DNA of 64,000 nucleotides from an uncultured Acetobacteraceae bacterium (lineage in GTDB: Bacteria; Pseudomonadota; Alphaproteobacteria; Acetobacterales; Acetobacteraceae): positions 1 to 64,000 of the forward strand of contig CAIXDS010000199.1 of assembly GCA_903918195.1 (NCBI GenBank), read 5' to 3'. The position numbers and the translations under genes were made by a program. Every line of letters starts with the position of its first letter. The first letter of the stretch is position 1. This document shows positions 26,272 to 36,193 of the stretch, in pieces. The notes under the pieces were generated by a model that did no database searches, was not told the DNA's origin, and saw only the letters and a program-made list of their open reading frames with translations.

Positions 26272-27902
26272 GGCGCCGCCTCCGCCTGCATTTCGATCGC
26301 ATGGCACGGGCACTGCTCGTAGCAGGTCGCGCAGCCGGTGCAGCGGTCCGCCACCAGGCGATAGCCCCGGCCCGGGCCGAGCTCGACGATAGCGCCTTCG
26401 GGACAGGCGGCGAAGCAATTGTCGCATTCGAAGCAGCGTCCGCAGGACAGGCAGCGCTGCGCTTCCCGTCGCGCATCGTGTTCGGACAGCCCGGCGGTGA
26501 CCTCGGCAAAGCCGGCCTCGCGGGCAGCGCCCAGCAGGCGCTTCTGCGGCGTCGGCTCGGCGTCGCTGAACACCGGCAGGTTCAGCATCTTCCAGGTCAC
26601 CAGCTTCGGCTTGCCCGCCGGCACGTGCGGGATCCGGCGCAGCCAAGCGTCAATGTGTCGCGCGGCCAGCTTGCCGTGGCCGACCGCGACGGTAACGGTG
26701 CGCTCGCTCGGCACCATGTCGCCGCCGGCGAAGATGCCGGCCGCCCCGGTCATCATGTCGGGGCCAACGATGACGCTGCCGTCCGATTTCACTTCCACCC
26801 CGGGCACGCGGCGGAGGAATCCGCTATCGGTCTCCTGGCCGAGGGCGAGCACCACCGCGTCGGCCGGCAATGTTTCGAACTCGCCGGTCGGCACCGGCCT
26901 TCCGTCCGGCGCGATCTCCATGCGCTCCACCGTGAGCGTGCTGCCGGAAAAATCCTTGATGGTGGTCAGCCAGCGGATTTTGACCCCTTCTTCGATCGCT
27001 TCGTCGGCTTCGAATTCATGCGCCGGCATGTGCGCGCGGTCGCGCCGGTAGACGATCACCGCCTCGTCGGCACCGAGGCGGCGGGCAGTGCGGGCGGCGT
27101 CCATGGCGGTGTTGCCGCCGCCATAGACCACCACGCGCCGTCCCAACAACGGCGGCGCGCCGCTGGCCACACCTTCCAGATAGCCCACCGCATCGAGCAT
27201 GCGGGCCGCGTCACGCGCGGGGATATCGACATGCCTGGAAACATGCGCGCCAATCGCCACGAACACGGCGTCAAATTTTCCGGCGTCTTTCTCCGCGGCA
27301 AGGTCGGTGACGCGATGGTTCAGCACGATGCGCACGCCCATGCGCTCGATGCGCGCAATCTCGGCCAGCAGATCGGCCCGCGGCAGGCGGTAAGCGGGAA
27401 TGCCGAAATGCATCATGCCGCCGGGCTTCGGCCCGGCCTCATGGATTTCCACCGTGTGGCCGAGACGGGTGAGATGATAGGCCGCCGACAGGCCGGAGGG
27501 TCCGGCGCCCACCACCAGCACGCGCTTGCCCGACGCGGCGCTGTCGATGCGCGGCACCCAGCCTTCCCGGACGGCCAGATCGCCGAGAAAGCGCTCGACG
27601 GCGTGGATGCTGACCGGGGCATCGAGTTCGCGGCGGTTACAGGCGCCTTCGCAGGGATGGTAGCAGACGCGGCCGTGCACCGCGGGCAACGGGTTGTCCT
27701 GCATCAGCACATCCCACGCCTGGCGATGCTTGCCGGCCTGGGCGAGCGCGAGCCATGCCTGGATGTCCTCGCCGGCCGGGCAGGCATTGTTGCAGGGCGG
27801 CAGCAGGTCGAGCCATTGCGGATGGCTGGTGCGAACCGGCCCGGCGCCGCGTTCGACCGTCAGATCGACCGCAGGCGTGATATCCGTGGGCTGCCTGGAC
27901 AT
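26268..27902 (-). CDS. GltD-like NAD(P)H oxidoreductase with ferredoxin domain
   Basis: 544 aa. An N-terminal 4Fe-4S-binding helical domain (CNNACPAGEDIQAWL; CYHPCEGAC) is followed by an FAD domain (GAGPSGLSAAYHLTRLGH, about 155) and an NAD(P) domain (GGGNTAMDAARTARRLGA, about 275). At the end is a two-cluster ferredoxin module (CLSCGRCFECDNCFAACP; CTGCATCYEQCPCHA). This is the glutamate-synthase small-subunit fold used by many ferredoxin:NAD(P)H oxidoreductases. GGGGGA precedes the ATG. It is the first gene of the operon with nifJ, so it most likely moves electrons between NADPH and the ferredoxin reduced by NifJ. Glutamate synthase itself is unlikely because no large subunit is nearby. Confidence 0.88.
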   Translation of the reverse strand: MSRQPTDITPAVDLTVERGAGPVRTSHPQWLDLLPPCNNACPAGEDIQAWLALAQAGKHRQAWDVLMQDNPLPAVHGRVCYHPCEGACNRRELDAPVSIHAVERFLGDLAVREGWVPRIDSAASGKRVLVVGAGPSGLSAAYHLTRLGHTVEIHEAGPKPGGMMHFGIPAYRLPRADLLAEIARIERMGVRIVLNHRVTDLAAEKDAGKFDAVFVAIGAHVSRHVDIPARDAARMLDAVGYLEGVASGAPPLLGRRVVVYGGGNTAMDAARTARRLGADEAVIVYRRDRAHMPAHEFEADEAIEEGVKIRWLTTIKDFSGSTLTVERMEIAPDGRPVPTGEFETLPADAVVLALGQETDSGFLRRVPGVEVKSDGSVIVGPDMMTGAAGIFAGGDMVPSERTVTVAVGHGKLAARHIDAWLRRIPHVPAGKPKLVTWKMLNLPVFSDAEPTPQKRLLGAAREAGFAEVTAGLSEHDARREAQRCLSCGRCFECDNCFAACPEGAIVELGPGRGYRLVADRCTGCATCYEQCPCHAIEMQAEAAP

Positions 27903-27961
27903 GGCGGTCCCCCCAGGTCAGGTGTGGGCGGGACCCTAGGAGCGGCGGGACCCCTGCCGCC

Positions 27962-27975
27962 TTGATGCATGTCAA
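27962..27975 (-). promoter_or_regulatory. FNR/FixK-type box upstream of nifJ operon
   Basis: TTGATGCATGTCAA is a near-palindrome with both half-sites TTGA and TCAA at the spacing of FNR/FixK/FnrL boxes. Its centre (27968.5) is 66 bases ahead of the first ATG (27902). With class-II spacing, transcription would start near 27927; a TAGGGT at 27938-27933 on the minus strand is placed as the -10 element. The leader then carries GGGGGA. Confidence 0.72.
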
Positions 27976-28002
27976 GTGAGATAAGGCATCGAAAAGACGC
28001 GA

Positions 28003-28019
28003 GGGAATTGTCAATTCCC
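28003..28019 (-). terminator. Candidate terminator of the stress protein gene
   Basis: GGGAATT and AATTCCC pair perfectly around a 3-base loop, 31 bases after the universal stress protein stop; TCTTTT follows within about 10 bases on the minus strand. It also separates that gene from the nifJ operon promoter. Confidence 0.5.
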
Positions 28020-28049
28020 CGCGAATGCTGACGGAGAGAGAGGATTCTG

Positions 28050-28907
28050 TCAGTGCGCCATCAACACCGGGATCGTCATTTCCGTCAGCAGGCTGCGCGT
28101 CACGCCGCCAAACACCATCTCACGTAGGCGTGAACGGCCATACATGCCGGTCACCAGCAGATCGGCGCCGATATCGGCGGCATAGGACAGCAGCGCGTCG
28201 CCCTCCGCAATATCGGTCGCCACCGTGTGCGCCGCCTCGGCGGTGATGCCGTGGCGGGCCAGGTGCAGCGCGATGTCGGCCGCTGGCACATCGCCGTCGC
28301 CGCCGATGCCGCGGCGCGGATTGATCGACAGCACCGTCACCTTGCGCGCGCATTGCAGGATCGGCAGCGCGTCGTTCAGCGCCCGCGCCGCCTCGGCGCT
28401 GGCGTTCCAGCCGACCAGCACGTTCTGCCCCACCACGGGAAACTCACCGGCATACGGCACCAGCAGCAGCGGACGCCCGCACGTCATCAGCGCGGAGGCC
28501 GGCAGCTCCGCCACCCGGCCGGCCACAGCGGCACGTGGTTCCGCCTGGCCGAACACGACAATGTCGGCATAGCGGCCCTGCAGCGCGACCGTCTCGCCGG
28601 TGCGGCCCTCGACCTGCCGCCATTCGCCCTGCAGCCCGTCACGGCGCAGCCGGTCGCGGAATGCCGCCTCCACGCGCTGCGCATCAGCAAGGGCTGCCTC
28701 GCGCAGGCCAGCGACGATGTCCTCGGCCCGCTGCAGATCGATGAACGCCGAGGGAAAGCCGTAAAACATGTCGGGCGGTGGCACGTCGATCACGAAAAGC
28801 CCGGTCAGGTGCGCGCCGTGACGCACGGCGAGGCCGGCAGCCACCTCCAGTTGGGCGGCACAGCGCGGCGTGGCGTCCAGGTGGACCAGAATGTCCTTCA
28901 GGGGCAT
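28050..28907 (-). CDS. Universal stress protein, tandem UspA domains
   Basis: 285 aa with two UspA-type halves. The first starts KDILVHLDATPRCAAQLEVAAGLA; the second starts at about residue 155 (NVLVGWNASAEAARALNDALP) and ends with the ATP-binding-type GMYGRSRLREMVFGGVTRSLL. GGAGGAAC precedes the ATG at 28907. Tandem Usp proteins of this kind are common in alphaproteobacteria and are often induced by low oxygen. It lies upstream of, and in the same direction as, the nifJ operon, but a hairpin and a new promoter intervene, so it is probably a separate unit. Confidence 0.9.
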   Translation of the reverse strand: MPLKDILVHLDATPRCAAQLEVAAGLAVRHGAHLTGLFVIDVPPPDMFYGFPSAFIDLQRAEDIVAGLREAALADAQRVEAAFRDRLRRDGLQGEWRQVEGRTGETVALQGRYADIVVFGQAEPRAAVAGRVAELPASALMTCGRPLLLVPYAGEFPVVGQNVLVGWNASAEAARALNDALPILQCARKVTVLSINPRRGIGGDGDVPAADIALHLARHGITAEAAHTVATDIAEGDALLSYAADIGADLLVTGMYGRSRLREMVFGGVTRSLLTEMTIPVLMAH

Positions 28908-29009
28908 GGGAGTTCCTCCGTCGGCTGGAGTCGGCGTCCGGTTTTCTTGCTCTTGCCGGACGGGATCGAAGCATAGAACGGCGGAGGGGCGGGTGCCACA
29001 AAAGCAAGG

Positions 29010-29063
29010 CCAGGGGCTCTGCCCCTGGACCCCGCTAAGGGCAGAGCCCTTAGAACCCATTCC
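29010..29063. repeat. GC-hairpin repeat, copy 2 (two hairpins)
   Basis: CCAGGGGC/GCCCCTGG at 29010-29028 and CTAAGGGC/GCCCTTAG at 29035-29053, then AACCCATTCC. It lies between the divergent stress protein and FAD-protein genes, outside any coding region. Confidence 0.8.
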
Positions 29064-29209
29064 AAAACACGATTTTGATCGGTGGTTCATGCGCAATCCG
29101 CGGCAGGCTGGCGAGGTGCCCTGCCGGATGCCCGCAAAGAGTTCGGTTGACGACCGGAGCCCCGATCAGGGAGCCTGCACGCCCGGCCGCCCCACGCGCA
29201 GGAGACCGC

Positions 29210-30607
29210 ATGCGCCACCCTGCCATCGCGATCGTCGGCGCGGGCTTCAGCGGCACGTTGCTGGCGCTGCATCTGCTGCACCGATGTCCCGCGCCCGCGC
29301 GGATCACGCTGATCGACCGCCGCAGCCAGTTCGGCCACGGCCAGGCCTATGCCACCGGCAACCCGAGCCATCTGCTGAACGTGCCAGCGGCGCGGATGAG
29401 CGCCTTCCACGACCGGCCCGGCCACTTCGTTGAATGGCTGCTGCGCCAACCGGGAGGAGACGCGCTGGCGGCGCAGGGCTTCGTGCCGCGCTGGCATTTC
29501 GGCGCCTATGTCCGCCACCTGCTCTACGAGGACATGCAACAGCCCGAGTACGAGGACCGCCTGGACCTGCTGCACGGCGATGTGGTGGGCCTGACCGAAA
29601 CCGAAGCGGGACTGACGCTCACGCTCGACGGCGACCGCCGGCTGGCGGCCGACATGGCCGTGCTCGCCGTCGGCAATTTTCCGCCCGAGCCGCCGCCCGC
29701 GGCCACTCCGGACTTCCTCGACGGCCGCCTCTATCGCCCCGACCCGTGGGCACCCGACGCGCTCGCCGGGCTCGATACGGATGCGGCGGTGCTGCTGATC
29801 GGCACCGGCCTGACCATGGCCGATGCGGTGGTTTCACTGCTCGACCAGGGCCATCGCGGCCCGATCCATGCGCTGTCCCGCCGCGGCCTGCTGCCGCGCC
29901 GGCACGCGCCGGGGAACCCGCCCGGCCTCCACGCCACGGCCACGCCCGGCCCGGCGTTGCCGGCCACGCTGGTCGAAGTCACCCGCGCGCTGCGGGCGGA
30001 CGTACGACAGGCGACCGCCAGGGGCGAGGACTGGCGGCCGGTGATCGACCGGCTCCGCCCGGTCACCCAGGCTGTCTGGCAATCCTTCACGGCCGCCGAC
30101 AAGGCGCGCTTCCTGCGCCATCTGCGCCCCTGGTGGGACGTGCACCGGCACCGCATGGCCGGGGTGGTGGCGGACCGGATCGAGGCGGCGCGGCAATCCG
30201 GGCAGTTGCAGCTGCACACCGGGCGCATCCAATTGCTGCGGGAGCAGGACGGCGCGGCCGTGCTCACCTTCCGTCGCCGCAGCGACGGCACGCTGCACAG
30301 TCTGACCGGCGCGCGGGTGGTCAACTGCGCCGGACCGGGCTGCGACTACGACCGGATCGGCGATCCGCTGGTGCGCGGGTTGCTGGCCGCCGGGCTGGCG
30401 CGCCCCGATGAATTGCGGCTCGGTCTCGACATCACCCCCACCTGCGCGCTGCGCGACCGGCTTGGCGCCCTTTCGGGCCGGTTGTTCGCGGTGGGGCCGG
30501 TGACCAAGGCGGCCTTCTGGGAGATCACGGCCGTGCCGGACATCCGCCGGCAATGCGAGGCGGTGGCGGACCACATCGCCGCGATTGTGAAGGCAACGCT
30601 CGTCTAA
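29210..30607 (+). CDS. FAD/NAD(P)-binding protein (NAD_binding_9 type)
   Basis: 465 aa. It opens with a dinucleotide-binding motif IAIVGAGFSGTLLALHLL, then FGHGQAYATGNPSHLLNVPA, a stretch typical of the family of FAD-NAD(P)-binding proteins often called HpyO-like or NAD_binding_9. A second nucleotide site VLLIGTGLTMADAVVSLLDQ is at about 185. The ATG at 29210 follows GCAGGAG. The reaction is unknown for most members. It lies 120 bases before cysH on the same strand, so a link to sulfur assimilation is possible but not shown. Confidence 0.8.
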   Translation: MRHPAIAIVGAGFSGTLLALHLLHRCPAPARITLIDRRSQFGHGQAYATGNPSHLLNVPAARMSAFHDRPGHFVEWLLRQPGGDALAAQGFVPRWHFGAYVRHLLYEDMQQPEYEDRLDLLHGDVVGLTETEAGLTLTLDGDRRLAADMAVLAVGNFPPEPPPAATPDFLDGRLYRPDPWAPDALAGLDTDAAVLLIGTGLTMADAVVSLLDQGHRGPIHALSRRGLLPRRHAPGNPPGLHATATPGPALPATLVEVTRALRADVRQATARGEDWRPVIDRLRPVTQAVWQSFTAADKARFLRHLRPWWDVHRHRMAGVVADRIEAARQSGQLQLHTGRIQLLREQDGAAVLTFRRRSDGTLHSLTGARVVNCAGPGCDYDRIGDPLVRGLLAAGLARPDELRLGLDITPTCALRDRLGALSGRLFAVGPVTKAAFWEITAVPDIRRQCEAVADHIAAIVKATLV

Positions 30608-30727
30608 GACCCCGCAATCCGGTCGCGGCGCGTTGCCAAAATGACACACGATCCCGTGCAATCAAGAATTCTGTCGAAATTCGTCGTGGTTGCCGGTGGT
30701 CCTTGTGGCAATGTAGTACCATTCTGC

Positions 30728-31489
30728 ATGTCCATGCTTCCGCACTCCGCACCGATCACGCCCGCCTCCATCGCCAGCGAAGCCAGGGCACTCGAGGCGG
30801 AGCTTGCCCGGATTCCAGCCGAAGCAGCCATTACCCTGCTTGCCGGGCGCTACCGTGGCCGTATCGCCCTGGTGTCCGCCTTCGGCGCCGAATCGGCGGT
30901 GCTGCTGCACATGGTTGCCCGCGCCGATCCCGCGCTGCCCGTGCTGTTTCTCGACACCGGCAAGCTGTTTGCCGAAACCCTTACCTTTCGTGACCGGCTG
31001 GTGCAGCAGCTCGGGCTGCGCGATGTCCGCAGCATCCCGCCCGACCCCGCCGCCCTGGCCGCGCGCGATCCCTTCGGCGGCCTCTGGGCCTTCAACCCGG
31101 ATGCCTGCTGCACGCTGCGCAAGGTAGAACCCCTCGCCGCCGCCCTGGCGCCCTTCGCGGTGTGGATGAACGGACGCAAGCGCGCGCATGGCAGCACCCG
31201 CTCGGCGCTGCCGCTGGCGGAAGCGACCGAGGACGGCAAGCTGAAGGTCAACCCGCTCGCCGCCTGGGATGGCGACGCGGTGGAGGCGTGGCGGGTGGCG
31301 CATGGCCTGCCGGCGCACCCGCTGGCGGGGCTCGGCTACGCCTCGATCGGCTGCCGGACCTGCACCAGCCCGGTCGCCGCGGGGGAAGCGACCCGCGCCG
31401 GCCGATGGCGTGGCACCGGCAAGACCGAATGTGGCATTCACATCCCCCAGCCTGCCCCCAACGGCGACACAGATAATCGGACGGCGTGA
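30728..31489 (+). CDS. cysH: Assimilatory APS/PAPS reductase
   Basis: 253 aa with the ATG at 30728; an in-frame start at 30641 would add a tail without homology. It reduces adenylyl sulfate to sulfite using thioredoxin. SAFGAESAVLLHMVA is the phosphosulfate-binding loop and LFLDTGKLFAET the next strand. The cysteines DACCTLRKVEPL and GCRTCT form the 4Fe-4S ligand set of APS-type reductases, and KTECGIH carries the catalytic Cys. So APS, rather than PAPS, is the likely substrate. It overlaps or touches cysD (GTGA). No sulfite reductase gene is in the window. Confidence 0.92.
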   Translation: MSMLPHSAPITPASIASEARALEAELARIPAEAAITLLAGRYRGRIALVSAFGAESAVLLHMVARADPALPVLFLDTGKLFAETLTFRDRLVQQLGLRDVRSIPPDPAALAARDPFGGLWAFNPDACCTLRKVEPLAAALAPFAVWMNGRKRAHGSTRSALPLAEATEDGKLKVNPLAAWDGDAVEAWRVAHGLPAHPLAGLGYASIGCRTCTSPVAAGEATRAGRWRGTGKTECGIHIPQPAPNGDTDNRTA

Positions 31490-31491
31490 CA

Positions 31492-32286
31492 ATGGACGAT
31501 CTCGACAGCCTTGAGGCGGAAAGCATCTACATCCTGCGCGAGGCGTTCAGCCGGCTGCGGCCGCTGGCCATGCTGTGGTCGCTCGGCAAGGACAGCAACG
31601 TGATGATCTGGCTGGCCAAGAAGGCGTTCCTTGGCCGCGTGCCCTTCCCGGTCGTGCATCTCGATACCGGCCTGGAATTCCCCGAGGTCTATGCCTTCCG
31701 CGAGCGCTACGCGAAGGAATGGGACCTCGAACTGATCGCCGATGCCTGCCCGCCCATCGAGGACGTGGACCAGACCCTGCCGCCCGCCTCCCGCCTGGCC
31801 GCGCGCAAGACGCACGGCTTGCGCCAGGCGATCGCCCGCTACGGCTACCAGGGGCTGATCGCCGGCATCCGCCGCGACGAGCAGGCGACGCGGGCCAAGG
31901 AACGCGTGTTCAGCCCGCGCGGCGAAGACAATGCCTGGGATTTCCGCGACCAGCCGCCCGAATTCTGGGACCTGTTCCACCTCGACTTCCCGCCCGGCAC
32001 GCATGTGCGCGTGCATCCGCTGCTGCACTGGACCGAGCTTGACGTGTGGCGCTACATCGCGCGCGAGGAAATCCCCGTCTGCCCGCTGTATTTTGCCCGC
32101 GACGGCAAGCGTTTCCGCTCGCTCGGCGAGATCGGCATCACCTTCCCCATCGACAGCGAGGCCGCCGACATCCCGTCGGTGATCGCCGAGCTGCGCGGCA
32201 CCCATTCGGCCGAGCGGAGCGGGCGCGCCATGGACCACGAGGGCGAGGACGCCTTCGAACGGTTGCGCGTCGGCGGCTATATGTGA
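31492..32286 (+). CDS. cysD: Sulfate adenylyltransferase subunit 2
   Basis: 264 aa. It makes APS from sulfate and ATP together with Cys[23 protein letters not shown] is the PP-loop-type ATP site; [28 protein letters not shown] and [16 protein letters not shown] are conserved. The start is ATG 31492; a GTG at 31486 overlapping the cysH stop is possible. Its stop overlaps the start of cysNC (TGATG). The family is usually about 300 aa, so this is a somewhat short form. Confidence 0.95.
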   Translation: MDDLDSLEAESIYILREAFSRLRPLAMLWSLGKDSNVMIWLAKKAFLGRVPFPVVHLDTGLEFPEVYAFRERYAKEWDLELIADACPPIEDVDQTLPPASRLAARKTHGLRQAIARYGYQGLIAGIRRDEQATRAKERVFSPRGEDNAWDFRDQPPEFWDLFHLDFPPGTHVRVHPLLHWTELDVWRYIAREEIPVCPLYFARDGKRFRSLGEIGITFPIDSEAADIPSVIAELRGTHSAERSGRAMDHEGEDAFERLRVGGYM

Positions 32287-34157
32287 TGCGGGATAAGCGC
32301 GCCTTTCCAATCGTCGTGGTCGGCCATGTCGATCACGGCAAATCGACGCTGGTCGGCCGCCTGCTGCACGACACCGGCAGTCTGCCGGAAGGCCGGGCCG
32401 AACAGCTGCGGGTCCAGTCCGAGCGGCGGGGCCTCGACTTCGAATTCTCCTTCCTGCTCGACAGCCTGCAGGTGGAGCGCGACCAGGGCATCACCGTCGA
32501 TGCCGCGCAGATCTGGTTCCGCACCGCGCTGCGCCGCTATGTCATCATCGATGCGCCGGGCCATCTGGAGTTCCTGCGCAACATGGTCACCGGCGCTTCG
32601 GCTGCCGAGGCCGCGGTGCTGGTGGTGGACGCCAAGGCCGGCGTCAGCGAGCAGACGCGGCGGCACGGCTATCTGCTCGGCATCCTCGGCGTCCGCCAGG
32701 TTGTGGTGGCGGTCAACAAGATCGATCTCATCGACAACGACGAAACGCATTTCCAGGCCGTCGCCGACGCGGTGCGGGACTATTTGGGCGGCCTCGGCAT
32801 CACCCCGGCGGCGATCGTGCCGCTGTCGGCGCGGCATGGCGAGAACGTGGTGGACCGTGGCGCCCGCACGCCTTGGTATGCTGGCCCGACCCTGGTGGAG
32901 GCGCTGGACGCGCTGACGCCGCGGCCACCGGCGGAACACGGCCCGCTGCGCCTGCCGGTGCAGGACGTCTACCGGCTGCAGGACCGGCGCATCATTGTCG
33001 GCCGCATCGAAAGCGGCCGGGTCGCGGTCGGCGATCTCGTGCGGTTCGTCCCGGGCAGCCAGACGGCCCGCGTCGCCAGTATCGAGAACTGGAACGGTCC
33101 GGCGCCGGCCACCGAGGCGGCCACCGGGCGGAGCGTCGCCCTCTCGTTCGACCACGAAGTGTTCGTCGAGCGCGGTGCCATCGTCAGCGCGGCCGACAAT
33201 GCCCCGCGCGAGAGCCATGTGGTGACGGTGCAATTGTTCTGGCTGGACCGCCAGCCGCTGCTGCCGGGCGACCGCCTCTCGCTGCGCTTCGGCACGGCGG
33301 AACAGCGCGTGACCGTCGAGGCGATCGAAGCGGTGATCGATGTGGAATCGCTCACCGCGGCGCCGGCGCTCGCCCTGCCGCAGAACGCGGTCGGCCGGGC
33401 GCGGCTCACTTCGGTCCGCCCGCTCGCCATCGACAGCTTCGCCGACAGCCCGCGCACCGGGCGCGGCGTGCTGGTGCGCGACCACCGGATCGCCGGCGGC
33501 TTCGTGGTCGAGGACCTGCCGGGTCAGTCGCGCAACCTTACCGCGGTGGACGCGCCAGTCACACCGGAAGAACGCACGCTGCGCAACGGCCATGGCGGCG
33601 GCGTGCTGTGGCTGACCGGGCTGTCCGGCTCCGGCAAAAGCACGCTGGCGATGCGGCTGCTGCGCGGGCTGACCGACCGCGGCCGTCTGGCCTATGTGAT
33701 CGACGGCGACAACATCCGCCAAGGGCTGAACCGCGACCTCGGCTTCTCGCCCGAGGACCGCGCCGAGAATGTCCGCCGCACCGCCGAGGTGGCCAGGCTG
33801 CTGGCCGATGCCGGGCTCATCGTCATCGCCGCCCTGATCTCGCCATCGGCGCCGCAGCGGGCGGAGGCACGGCGCATCATCGGGGACCGTTTCCACGAGG
33901 TCCATGTCGCCGCCGATCTGGCCGTTTGCGAGGAGCGCGACCCGAAGGGCCTGTATCGCCGCGCGCGGGCGGACGGGCTGGCCGACTTCACCGGCGTCTC
34001 GGCGCCCTACGACGAACCGGCCGCACCGGATCTGCGCCTGGACACCGGCGAACTCGGCATTGCCGAGGCAACACAAATGCTGCTGGCGTTCGCCGAGGCG
34101 GCATTCGTGTCCGAGGCCGCCGCCACCGGGCCTGAGGCGGCGCGGCCACCGGGCTGA
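32286..34157 (+). CDS. cysNC: Bifunctional sulfate adenylyltransferase subunit 1 / APS kinase
   Basis: 623 aa. The N-terminal GTPase (CysN) has [14 protein letters not shown] and NKID motifs at about residues 13, 91 and 146, followed by two beta-barrel domains. From about residue 440 an APS kinase (CysC) follows with [14 protein letters not shown] and [20 protein letters not shown]. This NodQ-like fusion is usual in alphaproteobacteria. GTP hydrolysis drives APS synthesis with CysD, and the kinase makes PAPS. Since the neighbouring reductase looks APS-specific, PAPS may serve sulfotransfer or be a side pool. The start overlaps the cysD stop by one base. Confidence 0.95.
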   Translation: MRDKRAFPIVVVGHVDHGKSTLVGRLLHDTGSLPEGRAEQLRVQSERRGLDFEFSFLLDSLQVERDQGITVDAAQIWFRTALRRYVIIDAPGHLEFLRNMVTGASAAEAAVLVVDAKAGVSEQTRRHGYLLGILGVRQVVVAVNKIDLIDNDETHFQAVADAVRDYLGGLGITPAAIVPLSARHGENVVDRGARTPWYAGPTLVEALDALTPRPPAEHGPLRLPVQDVYRLQDRRIIVGRIESGRVAVGDLVRFVPGSQTARVASIENWNGPAPATEAATGRSVALSFDHEVFVERGAIVSAADNAPRESHVVTVQLFWLDRQPLLPGDRLSLRFGTAEQRVTVEAIEAVIDVESLTAAPALALPQNAVGRARLTSVRPLAIDSFADSPRTGRGVLVRDHRIAGGFVVEDLPGQSRNLTAVDAPVTPEERTLRNGHGGGVLWLTGLSGSGKSTLAMRLLRGLTDRGRLAYVIDGDNIRQGLNRDLGFSPEDRAENVRRTAEVARLLADAGLIVIAALISPSAPQRAEARRIIGDRFHEVHVAADLAVCEERDPKGLYRRARADGLADFTGVSAPYDEPAAPDLRLDTGELGIAEATQMLLAFAEAAFVSEAAATGPEAARPPG

Positions 34158-34218
34158 CCGCGCCCGGAAACCGCCGCGTCGCCGCGTCAGGTCCTCCCCG
34201 CGTCGGGTCGTCCGGATG

Positions 34219-34650
34219 TCAGGGGGCGTGGGGAGCCCGGGCGACGAACACGACGAACCGCGCACCGCCGCCCGCGGCGGAGTCGCCACCGCCGCGGCTT
34301 TCGGTGACGGTGCCGCCCTGGCGCAATTCAGGTTCAGCCACGGTCATCCCGTGCTCGGCCGCCCGGTGCTCCAATCGGGAATGAATCTGCTCCCATATCT
34401 GCACCTGCCGTTCCGGCGTCGCGTCCATGAACTCGCGGCGGAAGGTGCGGCGCTCCTCGCGGGTCAGCAACTCCCGCCCCCTGACCGTGCGCTGGCGAGG
34501 GTTTGCCGCCGCCGCCTGGCCGGGGCTGGCCGTCGCTGCGCTGGCGGCGGGCGCCTGGGCCGCGGCCTGCTGCGCCAGTGCCGGTCCTGCACAGGCCAGG
34601 GACAGCACCAGTGCGGGAATGGCGGCGAGGGTCGCAAGACGCTTGATCAT
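34219..34650 (-). CDS. Small secreted protein with charged helical domain
   Basis: 143 aa. A signal peptide is clear (MIKRLATLAAIPALVLSLACAGPALAQQ). An Ala/Pro-rich spacer follows, then a charged helix pair (RELLTREERRTFRREFMDATPERQVQIWEQIHSRLEHRAAEHG) of a type seen in many alphaproteobacterial periplasmic proteins, and a Gly-rich end. GGAGGC precedes the ATG at 34650; the frame continues upstream but without a start signal. The function is unknown. It converges on cysNC. Confidence 0.7.
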   Translation of the reverse strand: MIKRLATLAAIPALVLSLACAGPALAQQAAAQAPAASAATASPGQAAAANPRQRTVRGRELLTREERRTFRREFMDATPERQVQIWEQIHSRLEHRAAEHGMTVAEPELRQGGTVTESRGGGDSAAGGGARFVVFVARAPHAP

Positions 34651-34900
34651 GATAGCCTCCGTGTCGTTGTGTCGCCGAAACGCCCAGGCCCGATATCGAT
34701 ACCCGACGATACAAGACAGCGGATCATGTCTCGGCAGCGCCGCAGCTTCGCCCCAGCGGGCCCGGACCATTGCGCCGGTCCCCGGCAAGGCCAAGCCAGC
34801 GTAACGTACAGCAACGAGATGGAACGAGCATTGCCGGTGGCGCGACGGTGCGCTGCGCACGCAGACGGGGTCGAGCGGCACCCCCGGCCTCACCTCCGGC

Positions 34901-36154
34901 TCAGCACAGCTTGCGGGCGCTGATGGTGCCCGGAATGGCGCGCAGCGCGGCCAGCACGCCAGGGTCGTGCGCCGGCCCTTCCACGTCCGCCACCACGTAG
35001 CCGACATCGCCCTCGGTCTGCAGGTACTGGGCGGCGATGTTCAGGCCGCGCGAGCTGAACACCAAGTCCACCTGCCCCAGCATGCCCGGCACATTGCGAT
35101 GCACATGAATGTAGCGGATGTCATGGTTGCGGGCGGGCAGTTGCACCTGCGGGAAGTTCACCGCGCCTAGCGTGGCGCCGGCATCGGCATACTCCACCAG
35201 GCGGCGGGCCACCTCCTCGCCGATATTCCACTGCGCTTCCGCGGTCGAGCCGCCGATATGCGGGGTAAGGATGACGTTGGGCAGCCCCTGCAGCGGCGTG
35301 CTCAGCCGGTCGTGCTTGCCGGTGGGTTCGACCGGAAACACATCGATCGCGGCGCCGAGCAGATGGCCCCGGCGCAACGCCTCGGCGAGCGCGTCGAGGT
35401 CCACCACCGAGCCGCGGCTGTTGTTGACCAGGAAACTGCCGGGCTTCATGGCCGCCAACTCGGCCGCGCCGATCATGCGCGCGGTCTGCGGCGTTTGCGG
35501 TACGTGCAGGGTCACCACGTCGCTCTCCGCCAGCAGTTCGTCCAGCGTCGCCGCCTGGCGGACATTGCCGCGCGGCAGCTTGTCCACCACGTCGTGATAC
35601 AGCACCCGCATGCCGAACGCCTCGGCAAGCGCCGATAACTGGCTGCCGATATTGCCATAGCCGACGATGCCGAGCGTCTTGCCGCGCACTTCCCAGGAAT
35701 TGGCCGCACTCTTGTCCCAGGCGCCGCGATGGGCGGCGATGCTTTTCTCCGGAACCCGGCGCAACAGCATGACGATCTCGCCCATGACCAGTTCGGCGAC
35801 GCTGCGGGTGTTGCTGAACGGCGCGTTGAACACCGGAATGCCGCGCGCCCGCGCGGCGGCAAGGTCCACCTGGTCGGTGCCGATGCAAAAGCACCCGACG
35901 GCCAGCAGCGAGTCGGCCGCGTGCAGCGCGGCGTCGGTCAGCCGGGTACGGCTGCGCAGGCCGAGCAGGTGCACGCCTTCCAGCGCCTCGGCCAGCGCGG
36001 CACCGTGCAGCGCGCCGGGCAGGCGGGTGACGTTGACGTAGCCGGCCCGGGAGAGCAGGTGGAACGCGCTGTCCGCCACCCCCTCCAGGAGCACGACGCG
36101 CATGTCCTCGCGCGGGGGCGAGAAGCGGTCCGGCAGCGGCGCTTGATGATTCAT
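34901..36154 (-). CDS. serA: D-3-phosphoglycerate dehydrogenase
   Basis: 417 aa, the E. coli-type length. First step of serine synthesis: 3-phosphoglycerate to 3-phosphohydroxypyruvate. The NAD motif is GIVGYGNIGSQLSALAEAFG (about 165-185), with catalytic Arg in NNSRGSVVD, Glu in FPVEP and His in LTPHIGGST. A C-terminal ACT domain (RNVPGMLGQVDLVFSSRGLN) suggests serine feedback. The 250 bases between its stop and the secreted protein hold no gene. It is divergent from mazG with a 39-base gap. Confidence 0.95.
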   Translation of the reverse strand: MNHQAPLPDRFSPPREDMRVVLLEGVADSAFHLLSRAGYVNVTRLPGALHGAALAEALEGVHLLGLRSRTRLTDAALHAADSLLAVGCFCIGTDQVDLAAARARGIPVFNAPFSNTRSVAELVMGEIVMLLRRVPEKSIAAHRGAWDKSAANSWEVRGKTLGIVGYGNIGSQLSALAEAFGMRVLYHDVVDKLPRGNVRQAATLDELLAESDVVTLHVPQTPQTARMIGAAELAAMKPGSFLVNNSRGSVVDLDALAEALRRGHLLGAAIDVFPVEPTGKHDRLSTPLQGLPNVILTPHIGGSTAEAQWNIGEEVARRLVEYADAGATLGAVNFPQVQLPARNHDIRYIHVHRNVPGMLGQVDLVFSSRGLNIAAQYLQTEGDVGYVVADVEGPAHDPGVLAALRAIPGTISARKLC

Positions 36155-36193
36155 GGCCTGTGGTTTTCAAATTCAACGGTGAGAAAACAGCTA

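Noticed and set aside
22669..26322. 1217-codon open frame on the plus strand opposite nifJ, and similar long antisense frames opposite the hybrid kinase, parC, waaA/lpxK and the molybdo-oxidoreductase
   Set aside because: GC-rich codon use leaves the opposite strand open. The products are rich in Arg, His, Gln and Gly with no family features, while the sense strand encodes a complete known protein.
28900..29096. N-terminal extension of the universal stress protein by 63 codons
   Set aside because: The extension is a translation of a GC-hairpin repeat; the ATG at 28907 has GGAGGAAC upstream and starts at the domain.
34651..35007. Upstream extension of the small secreted protein
   Set aside because: The frame is open but overlaps serA on the same strand; the ATG at 34650 has GGAGGC and begins a clear signal peptide.
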